Under the pieces are notes generated by a model. The model searched no databases. It saw only the letters and a program-made list of their open reading frames with translations, and was not told the DNA's origin. Below, one piece after another: positions 1 to 5,032 of a stretch of 8,871 nt of DNA. The translations under genes and the position numbers were made by a program. Each line of letters begins with the position of its first letter. Positions within the stretch are counted from its first letter, which is position 1. The stretch spans positions 1 to 8,871 of the forward strand of contig JAKAAA010000043.1 of NCBI GenBank assembly GCA_021797295.1, given 5' to 3'. The stretch comes from Thermoplasmata archaeon. Lineage in GTDB: Archaea > Thermoplasmatota > Thermoplasmata > Thermoplasmatales > Thermoplasmataceae.

Positions 1-363
1 CCTATGCCGATCTACGAGGAAACACTGCCTCAAATGAATTCTTCCATTTATTATTCCTATCTGGGGAATTCAGAGAACTTTACCCACTTGAGCAGCAATG
101 GATTTAATTATTACTTATTTAATAATACTTATAAAAATCAGTCAATTTTAATGTACGAGCTTAATTCAAATATAAGCAAATTGGTGAATAATTTCAATAG
201 CACAAATTTAGGTGCAGTAAAAAATCTTACCAATAATTTGTATATGTATATACACCCATCCCCTGGAAAGGTTGAAATGAAAGTTTATTACCAGTCCTAT
301 GTTTCAATGGGCAATAGTGTGAATGGGCAGGGAATCATATTTTTCAATAATATCAGTGATTGA
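1..363 (+). CDS. C-terminal part of an Asn/Ser/Tyr-rich, probably surface-exposed protein
   Basis: This is the 3' end of a gene that probably starts before the window. The frame is open from base 1 to a TGA at 361-363, and the first ATG (4-6) has no promoter or ribosome-binding context in view. The 119 residues counted from that ATG are rich in Asn, Ser and Tyr and contain eight N-X-S/T sequons, at Asn 12, 25, 40, 45, 56, 65, 74 and 116. There is little Lys/Arg and no transmembrane segment. Archaeal exported and cell-surface proteins often look like this, and Thermoplasmatales are known to N-glycosylate surface proteins, so an extracellular location is inferred. The visible part has no C-terminal membrane anchor. 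I do not recognise the family: a thermopsin-like protease, an S-layer-type protein or another secreted protein are all possible. It converges on the ABC-transporter operon with a 32-bp gap. Confidence 0.6.
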   Translation, partial: PMPIYEETLPQMNSSIYYSYLGNSENFTHLSSNGFNYYLFNNTYKNQSILMYELNSNISKLVNNFNSTNLGAVKNLTNNLYMYIHPSPGKVEMKVYYQSYVSMGNSVNGQGIIFFNNISD

Positions 364-395
364 ATATGTTCCTATTTCAAATCAATCTTCTTATA

Positions 396-1547
396 CTATA
401 TTTCCACTATTGCATCAAACAGCTTATCAATATTCCCGGTTAGTCTTTCCCCCTGGCATAAGTATAGGCAGGCCATGGGTTGAAATGTTTTCATTATTTT
501 CACATATCCTGAAATTTCCTCAAGCTTAAGCGCGTTGAGTGAAATATCAATAATTATTGCTGATTTGTCGGTAAGAAATCCTATGCCTGTAATAAGTTTA
601 TAAATTTCTGCAACCGGAATGTCTCCTGCTAGTTTGCTATATTCCTCCCTGTGGAACTGGATTCCCATAAGGTTGAGTTCGTTGTCAAGGAGTGTTAGAA
701 ATTCATTTTTCAGAATATTTTCGCTGTAAGCTCTTGTAAATTTTAAGGTCATAAAATCTATATTTTTTCTCCATGTACGGTTAAATTTTCTAACATTATG
801 GTGATGTCTTATATCTTTACTTACTGTAATAGACAGACGTTTATTTTCATATAAAAAACGGTCAAGGTTTAAACGGTATTTATAGTAATCCCGTAGAACA
901 ACAATATCAGCAAGGTTTATTCCTATCTTTCTTCTTATAATTAGAGATGCTATAACATCCCTCCTGTCAGGTTTTTTCGATTGAAGCGCATTATAAATGC
1001 TGTTATATATATCCATGATGCCGAAATCCCTGCAAACTGATATGGTAAAGGCTCTTTTGTCAACTGCAGCATCAAAGTCTTTTATAAACCCATCTATTTC
1101 AGTGATTTTGATCATTTCCCGTCTTATTGCTGCGTTGAGTACTTCTATCCTGGTTTCATATGGAATAAAATCAAGTATCTGGGAACTAACTTCTGTTCCC
1201 GCATCGAAGAGGTCCAGTGGATTTGCCGGTACTGGTAATATATCTCCCAGAAGGTATGCAGTGATTCCTATCCTTCTTCCGTTTATCCTGAATTTTTTAA
1301 TGTTTGAAATAAGATCAATTAAATTTGTTTTTCTATGTATAATTGCACCGGAATATCTGTAATTATTAAAGAAGTCAAAGGTAAAAATCTTGATAATAGA
1401 TGATACTTCCGCATTCTTTGATATCAGTAAAACCTCATCATTATCATTCAACTGCAATGTAACATCGCCTACCAGTTTATTATCTCCGGCGTACATATTA
1501 AAATGGTTAAAGGAAAGGATTGAATTTTCACATTCATTTGCCTTCAT
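396..1547 (-). CDS. Degenerate ABC-transporter ATPase-like protein (pseudo-NBD) of a peptide-type operon
   Basis: This 383-residue protein can be laid over an oligopeptide-type ABC ATPase (DppD/DppF) at both ends. Residues 10-55 match the first beta-strands, ending in LLISKNAEVSSI where LVGESGSGKST is expected. Residues 86-125 match the Q-loop region (INGRRIGITAY). Residues 303-383 match the signature-to-switch region. The nucleotide-handling residues are missing: Walker A has Ser49 in place of Lys and no glycines; the Q-loop Gln is absent; LSGGQ reads LAGDI (306-310); Walker B IIIDIS keeps Asp334 but has Ile335 for the catalytic Glu; the H-loop His is Gln365. The middle (about 135-300) is longer than a normal helical subdomain, with a basic stretch near 246-261. 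The chain stops after the last core strand, without the usual oligopeptide C-terminal extension. The frame is fully open and an SD (GGGTGAT) sits 5 nt before the ATG, so it looks expressed. ATP hydrolysis is unlikely; a scaffold or regulatory partner is inferred. Confidence 0.72.
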   Translation of the reverse strand: MKANECENSILSFNHFNMYAGDNKLVGDVTLQLNDNDEVLLISKNAEVSSIIKIFTFDFFNNYRYSGAIIHRKTNLIDLISNIKKFRINGRRIGITAYLLGDILPVPANPLDLFDAGTEVSSQILDFIPYETRIEVLNAAIRREMIKITEIDGFIKDFDAAVDKRAFTISVCRDFGIMDIYNSIYNALQSKKPDRRDVIASLIIRRKIGINLADIVVLRDYYKYRLNLDRFLYENKRLSITVSKDIRHHHNVRKFNRTWRKNIDFMTLKFTRAYSENILKNEFLTLLDNELNLMGIQFHREEYSKLAGDIPVAEIYKLITGIGFLTDKSAIIIDISLNALKLEEISGYVKIMKTFQPMACLYLCQGERLTGNIDKLFDAIVEI

Positions 1548-2352
1548 CTGCTATCACCCCCCTGATTTCATAGCTCAAAAGTGCGGTAAAACCTATGAAA
1601 ATCGTGATAAACAGCAGTGGAAATACTACAATCCACCAGATTCCGAACAGCAGTAAAAGATTTACGTTGCCACCTAGATACATTAAATTGCCGATATCCA
1701 CCACAAACGGATTTTTAAAATAGAACCCGAAATATGTTATAATAACAACAATTCCACTTATCGCTCCCATATCAGTTAAAATATACGGAAGAAACTTTAA
1801 AAATGTCCAGTGTTTTCCAATCCTTCCGGAATTCTTCCCCAGATCAGAAACTTCCATATACCTGATAATGTAAAAGGGAAACCATCCAACGGAGATGGCA
1901 GCAATCATTCCTGTCTGGTTTGGCCGGGCTATATAAAGTATAAGGAGCATTACCAGCAAGTATGGGGCAGCGGTTAACGTTCGGACAAAATAAAAGATAA
2001 ATTTACGTAAAATGCCTCCTGTATAATTTGCTATAAACCCTATCCCTATTCCCGCTATTGCGGAGATAATAAGGGATTCAAACATCACCGTAAAATCAAA
2101 TTTCAGGGAACCGAGAAGTGCAGGAAGGATAGAAATACCGTAGTATGTTGTTCCAAAGTAATCCCACCAGCCCTTATCCAGAGTCGGGGGAGATGGTATA
2201 ACAGATGATGTTTTTTTGAATACCAGCAGGGTTGACAGGGATTTGACATTAATATACTGGGGATGCACTATATCAAGGATAAATGCAATCATGTATAATG
2301 CTATGAAGAAAATGCTAATTCCTATATATATATCCCTGGAATTAAATTTCAT
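1534..2352 (-). CDS. dppC: DppC-like ABC transporter permease
   Basis: This is a polytopic membrane protein of 272 residues, the second permease of a peptide/nickel-type (DppBC) importer. Six hydrophobic segments lie at about 8-28, 91-108, 118-141, 149-164, 196-211 and 232-259. After the first is the family landmark YFGTTYYGISILPALL (65-80), corresponding to the LGTDxLGRDxLSRL motif of DppC, although its charged residues are lost. A C-terminal WWIVVFPLLF segment matches the usual PWLVLFPG region. The EAA loop, which touches the ATPase, is hard to recognise around 168-190 (SDLGKNSGRIGKH); only the conserved glycine remains. A GTG at 2361 would add three residues, but GGGGTGG stands 5 nt before the ATG at 2352, so I choose the ATG. 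It overlaps the upstream permease gene by 11 nt and the downstream ATPase-like gene by 14 nt. Substrate is unknown; dipeptides or oligopeptides are the default family guess. Confidence 0.8.
   Translation of the reverse strand: MKFNSRDIYIGISIFFIALYMIAFILDIVHPQYINVKSLSTLLVFKKTSSVIPSPPTLDKGWWDYFGTTYYGISILPALLGSLKFDFTVMFESLIISAIAGIGIGFIANYTGGILRKFIFYFVRTLTAAPYLLVMLLILYIARPNQTGMIAAISVGWFPFYIIRYMEVSDLGKNSGRIGKHWTFLKFLPYILTDMGAISGIVVIITYFGFYFKNPFVVDIGNLMYLGGNVNLLLLFGIWWIVVFPLLFITIFIGFTALLSYEIRGVIADEGK
1553..1559 (-). promoter_or_regulatory. Shine-Dalgarno site for the pseudo-ATPase gene
   Basis: On the minus strand GGGTGAT lies 5 nt before the ATG at 1547, inside the end of the dppC-like gene. It matches the archaeal SD consensus GGAGGTGAT and fixes the start codon of the downstream gene. 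Confidence 0.75.
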
Positions 2353-3358
2353 TTTTTCCACCCCTGTTGATCAGGTCTATTAAAAGATCAAATATAATGA
2401 TCATGAGTGATAGAATAAAGACACTGTAAATGCCGCCCATTATTCCGTATTCATAGTCCAAAAATGAATAAATTGCAAGTTCTCCTGTATTCATATATGA
2501 AAATATGTAGCTTATTAATACCATTCCACCCATGAATACAACAAACATCCATTTCATGTCACTCAATATCCTAGATTTGATACCTCTTTTTATGTATCTT
2601 ACATAATTATCGGCAAAAGCATCCCTGGTAATTCCGGCTTTCATATACTTTTTATTGTATTCTATTGAAGCTTCATGGCTTATAAATACACTTAGATAAA
2701 TTGTGGTTGGTATAAAGAGTGAAAAAAACGGAAGTGCCATGTGCCTGAGATAATCAAAAAATACATAAGTGGAACCGTGAACAATACTATCTATTAAAAT
2801 AATATTTGTGGGTCTGGTTATGTAAATACTGTTACCGGTGGATGAAATCCAGTTATTAGCTGCAACTGACCCTGCTGAAAGGATGCCCTGTGATGGCAGC
2901 CACCCCAGTATGCCCGCAAATACGGTAAGCAACAAAAGACCGGATACAAAATATAAAAACATCAGTGGAAATATATTCATATTCAGCGTTTTTGTGATTT
3001 TAAATGCAGTGCCCGATCGGAGGCCGATAAAATATGATGCTGTATAGGATATAGCCAATGTTATAATCAGGAACAATACTGTTTCTGGAACTGTTATGAA
3101 TACTGCTCTGGAAACTGCTCCTGTATAAAGGGTTGTATCTGTATTCCCCATAGTTCCCCATATCAGAGAATGCAGAAAATAAAAATACTGAAAAACTATA
3201 TTTTTATGGAGCCCCAGAACATCTATAGAGCTTCCCGGGAAATCATTTTTTACAATATTAATTGGTACAAATTTAAAAGCAGTGAACAGGAATATAGTTA
3301 CCCCTATGAATATCAAAAAATATTTTACAAGAATACCTATTATTTTTCTCCACTGCAT
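2342..3358 (-). CDS. dppB: DppB-like ABC transporter permease
   Basis: This 338-residue membrane protein is the first gene of the ABC operon. Hydrophobic segments lie at about 9-29, 88-112, 127-152, 209-227, 271-290 and 308-330. DppB landmarks are visible: VPETVLFLIITLAISY (90-105), LGWLPSQG (151-158, the lgWlPxxG motif), YLRHMALPFFSL (203-214, the HlxLPxxxL motif), FLDYEYGIMGG (299-309, the RDYPxxqG region) and a closing LIDLINRGG (328-334). The EAA coupling loop (about 229-262) keeps HEAS, EYNKKYMKAG and one glycine but diverges from the consensus. About 45 residues between segment 1 and segment 2 face outside and are shorter than in many homologues. Translation starts at the ATG at 3358 without an SD, 28 nt downstream of a TATA box, which fits a leaderless transcript. 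Together with the dppC-like gene it would form the membrane channel. Confidence 0.83.
   Translation of the reverse strand: MQWRKIIGILVKYFLIFIGVTIFLFTAFKFVPINIVKNDFPGSSIDVLGLHKNIVFQYFYFLHSLIWGTMGNTDTTLYTGAVSRAVFITVPETVLFLIITLAISYTASYFIGLRSGTAFKITKTLNMNIFPLMFLYFVSGLLLLTVFAGILGWLPSQGILSAGSVAANNWISSTGNSIYITRPTNIILIDSIVHGSTYVFFDYLRHMALPFFSLFIPTTIYLSVFISHEASIEYNKKYMKAGITRDAFADNYVRYIKRGIKSRILSDMKWMFVVFMGGMVLISYIFSYMNTGELAIYSFLDYEYGIMGGIYSVFILSLMIIIFDLLIDLINRGGKNEI
2358..2364 (-). promoter_or_regulatory. Shine-Dalgarno site deciding the dppC-like start
   Basis: GGGGTGG on the minus strand lies 5 nt before the ATG at 2352. An in-frame GTG at 2361 falls within this SD and is therefore unlikely to be the start codon. 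Confidence 0.65.
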
Positions 3359-3655
3359 TGTAACACACAGATTAAACTGATAAATTTAAATCTTTATGTC
3401 TGACAGATTATGCTGGACTGTACTCTTTATTATATATATCAACATCAGGAAGTGCTTAACTGTCTGGGATCATAATATTTATTTCGTCTCTAAAATCGGG
3501 TTAATTGCACGGATCATTTTTATATCACATAAAAAACGTCGAATTTATGCCATTAATTTTTGCAGAACTGAATATGATTCGATGTACATCTACTTTTCAT
3601 GCAATTACTGTTTCCCTATGCTTTCATTCGCAATTCCGGGCAACAATATATTTCA
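3359..3655. other. Intergenic region of about 300 bp with promoter elements and no supported gene
   Basis: Apart from the TATA box of the ABC operon at its left edge, this AT-rich stretch holds a second strong TATA-like tract, TTATTATATATAT at 3427-3439, which could serve as a more distant promoter on the minus strand. The six-base inverted pair TCGAAT/ATTCGA near 3539 and 3576 encloses about 30 nt. I see no tRNA, no convincing C/D-box or other RNA, and no terminator stem. An 87-codon + strand frame at 3396-3659 gives an unlikely Cys/Tyr/Ile-rich peptide without a start signal. Confidence 0.5.
3381..3391 (-). promoter_or_regulatory. TATA box of the ABC-transporter operon
   Basis: On the minus strand ATTTAAATTTA, preceded by a purine-rich BRE-like AAAG, is centred 28 nt before the dppB-like ATG. 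There is no SD before that ATG. Both facts fit an archaeal promoter that produces a leaderless mRNA. Confidence 0.6.
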
Positions 3656-4189
3656 TTAATTGCTGCCTTCCATGTTAGAGGTAAAATAAGTCATCAGGAC
3701 ATCATCTGTATACCGGTTTCCTATCATGAACTGCCTTTTCCTGACTCCCTCATATTCAAATCCCAGTTTCCTGTAAGTATTTATGGCATTTACATTGCTT
3801 GAAAAAACCTCCAGATTTATTTTTTCTATCCCCTGTTCCTTTGACCAGGATATTGCCTCTTTTATCATCCCTGTTCCGATGTTCATATGCCTGAATTCTT
3901 TTTTGATTGCAATTCCCAGGGATGCTGTGTGCCTGTTTTTTTTATACATGCCACGCTGTATGGTTGTAACCCCCACTATTTTTCCATTCAATTCGCAGAC
4001 AAGTGTAAGGTCATCCCTGCTCTTCAGCCTTTCCTGCTCTCCACGTTCTGTTAATAAATAGTATTCGCTGACCAGATAAATCTTTTCATCCATTACACTC
4101 TGCATGCATTCTATAATTCCATGGGCATCTCCAGGGACTCCTCTCCGGATTAAATAATTCTCTGTCTGTTCATGTTTTTTGAGCATCAT
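3656..4189 (-). CDS. GNAT-family N-acetyltransferase
   Basis: This 177-residue protein has the size and order of a single GNAT domain, which transfers acetyl from acetyl-CoA to an amine. The N-terminal strand and helix (about 11-35) are followed by strands LTLVCELNGKIVGVTTIQ (61-78). Motif A is LGIAIKKEFRHMNIGTGM (91-108); its NIGTG is the pyrophosphate-binding turn, though the usual Arg/Gln three residues before the first glycine is Met102. Motif B is NLEVFSSNVNAINTYRKLGF (125-144), followed by YEGVRKRQFM and a closing DDVLMTYF strand (162-169), typical of acetyltransferases acting on amino acids, peptides or small amines. The substrate cannot be told. The first ATG (4189) is chosen because GGAG lies 5 nt upstream; a second ATG follows directly. 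The start overlaps the regulator gene stop as ATGA, so the two are cotranscribed and probably translationally coupled. Confidence 0.85.
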   Translation of the reverse strand: MMLKKHEQTENYLIRRGVPGDAHGIIECMQSVMDEKIYLVSEYYLLTERGEQERLKSRDDLTLVCELNGKIVGVTTIQRGMYKKNRHTASLGIAIKKEFRHMNIGTGMIKEAISWSKEQGIEKINLEVFSSNVNAINTYRKLGFEYEGVRKRQFMIGNRYTDDVLMTYFTSNMEGSN

Positions 4190-4509
4190 GGCGACTCCAG
4201 AATATTTTTCAGTTCCTTATATATATTTTCCATACTCTGCGCATTGGCTCTTGCGTCTGCAAGTATTTTATCGCGGTTTGCAATAAAATCAGATGTCAGT
4301 ATAGCACCCTCCCTCGAAGCCTCTATTATGCCTCCATGTTCCAGAATCCTCAGTGAATACCTGATTTTATGCTCCGGTATGCCTGTTTGCTGGGACATTT
4401 TAATTATTCCCATTGGCTGTTCCATAAGCAGTGTCTTAATTATGGTGAGATGCCTTTCAAGGGTTTCTATATTTTCCTTTACCTCCTTAAAAATTGAAGA
4501 ATCATTCAT
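4186..4509 (-). CDS. Small winged-helix transcriptional regulator
   Basis: This is a 107-residue, mostly helical protein. The N-terminal helix (about 4-29, SSIFKEVKENIETLERHLTI) could form a coiled-coil dimer contact. A winged helix follows: helix MGIIKMSQQTG (33-43), recognition helix PEHKIRYSLRILEHGGII (45-62) and a short wing EASREGAILT (63-72). A C-terminal helix (about 74-104) completes it. The architecture matches the predicted archaeal wHTH regulators common in Thermoplasmata (COG3432-like); the ligand and targets are unknown. An in-frame TTG at 4524 would add five residues, but the ATG at 4509 is preferred because a TATA-like tract lies about 26 nt upstream, which suits a leaderless start. 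The gene precedes the acetyltransferase with an ATGA overlap, so the regulator may control its own operon. Confidence 0.75.
   Translation of the reverse strand: MNDSSIFKEVKENIETLERHLTIIKTLLMEQPMGIIKMSQQTGIPEHKIRYSLRILEHGGIIEASREGAILTSDFIANRDKILADARANAQSMENIYKELKNILESP
4195..4198 (-). promoter_or_regulatory. Shine-Dalgarno site of the acetyltransferase gene
   Basis: GGAG on the minus strand, inside the end of the regulator gene, stands 5 nt before the first of two adjacent ATG codons. The same 5-nt spacing is seen for the dppC-like, pseudo-ATPase and trpG genes, which favours the first ATG. Confidence 0.5.
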
Positions 4510-4530
4510 GGTAATAAATAACAAGCCATT

Positions 4531-4540
4531 ATTTATTATT
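4531..4540 (-). promoter_or_regulatory. Probable TATA box of the regulator-acetyltransferase operon
   Basis: The minus strand reads AATAATAAATAA in the region 22-31 nt before the ATG at 4509. No SD precedes that ATG. The AT-rich context makes the exact box uncertain. Confidence 0.4.
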
Positions 4541-4583
4541 TTGTAAACTTATGAAAATCATAATAATTGAATTTTGTTGAGTC

Positions 4584-4595
4584 AATTCATGAATT
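4584..4595. repeat. 12-bp perfect palindrome, candidate operator
   Basis: AATTCATGAATT is its own reverse complement. Its half-site TGAATT also occurs at 4568-4573, giving the arrangement TGAATT, then AATTCA (4584-4589), then TGAATT (4590-4595). It lies about 45 bp upstream of the putative TATA box of the regulator gene and downstream of the 80-residue protein gene. A binding site for the neighbouring winged-helix protein is possible; chance in AT-rich DNA is the alternative. Confidence 0.35.
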
Positions 4596-4643
4596 ATAAT
4601 CTCTTCATATCTGCAAAGAAGATGAATCTTAAACCAGAAATTT

Positions 4644-4886
4644 TCAGGCAAATTTTATAACTTCAGGATCATAAATAACTTTTTCCCTGTCCATTATGGT
4701 AAACCTAGCAGTTGTATTGATTATGGATCGTATTTTATCCTTGCGTTCCCCGATATATTCATCATATTTTTCCGGATTCTTTGAATTTTCCCTAATTTTT
4801 AATGTGTTGTTGAGAAGCGCTATCTGGAGTTTGATTTCGAACTGCTTTCTCTCATCAAAGTCATTTATATCAAAAATCTTTACCAT
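4644..4886 (-). CDS. Small hypothetical protein (80 aa)
   Basis: I do not recognise this protein. It has 80 charged residues and no membrane segment, signal peptide or cysteine. A predominantly helical, Lys/Glu/Arg-rich part (about 9-57, including FEIKLQIALLNNTLKIRE) is followed by a probable beta hairpin (60-79, ARFTIMDREKVIYDPEVIKF). Coding is supported by a sensible soluble composition, the ATG start and a TATA-like tract at the expected distance. It is divergent from rtcB, with 146 bp between the start codons, and reads toward the regulator gene with a gap of 134 bp. A nucleic-acid-binding or partner protein is conceivable from size and charge, but nothing in the sequence shows it. Confidence 0.6.
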   Translation of the reverse strand: MVKIFDINDFDERKQFEIKLQIALLNNTLKIRENSKNPEKYDEYIGERKDKIRSIINTTARFTIMDREKVIYDPEVIKFA

Positions 4887-4907
4887 TTAGCCCTTATTAC
4901 TTTATTA

Positions 4908-4918
4908 TTTTATTAATT
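4908..4918 (-). promoter_or_regulatory. Possible TATA box of the 80-aa protein gene
   Basis: The minus strand carries TTAATAAAATAAT-like sequence 22-32 nt before the ATG at 4886, preceded by an A-run. The context is so AT-rich that the box cannot be placed exactly. GGG, 5-7 nt before the ATG, could be a minimal SD instead. Confidence 0.35.
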
Positions 4919-4999
4919 TTTTTATTTTAGAAGATTCTGGAATTTCCATTGATTTTCATATATCCCCATTTTCAGGATTATAAAATCCATAAAAACTAA

Positions 5000-5014
5000 A
5001 AACTATTATGTTTA
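5000..5014 (+). promoter_or_regulatory. Probable promoter element of rtcB
   Basis: AAACTATTATGTTTA is centred about 26 nt before the rtcB ATG at 5033, and no SD precedes that ATG, consistent with a leaderless start. It is a weak match to the archaeal TATA consensus. A better-looking ATTATAAAAT at 4978-4987 would give a leader of about 25 nt. A short inverted repeat, TAACC (5013-5017) and GGTTA (5025-5029), overlaps the expected transcription start. Confidence 0.35.
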
Positions 5015-5032
5015 ACCGTATAATGGTTATAT

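Noticed and set aside
323..529. Possible frameshifted continuation of the first + strand gene
   Set aside because: The downstream frame overlaps the 3' end of the pseudo-ATPase gene and does not continue the Asn/Ser-rich composition. The TGA at 361 looks like a true end.
396..1547. Reading the ATPase-like gene as a pseudogene
   Set aside because: The frame is open over 383 codons, it has a good SD, and hydrophobic core positions are kept while only catalytic residues are lost. That fits a functional pseudoenzyme better than decay, although decay is not excluded.
3396..3659. 87-codon + strand open frame in the gap between the dppB-like and acetyltransferase genes
   Set aside because: No SD, no TATA box at the right distance, odd Cys/Tyr/Ile-rich composition, and it ends on the acetyltransferase stop. 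Not supported as a gene.
4602..4626. Possible terminator hairpin between the 80-aa gene and the regulator gene
   Set aside because: Only a 5-bp stem (TCTTC/GAAGA) with an 11-nt loop and no T-run following. Too weak.
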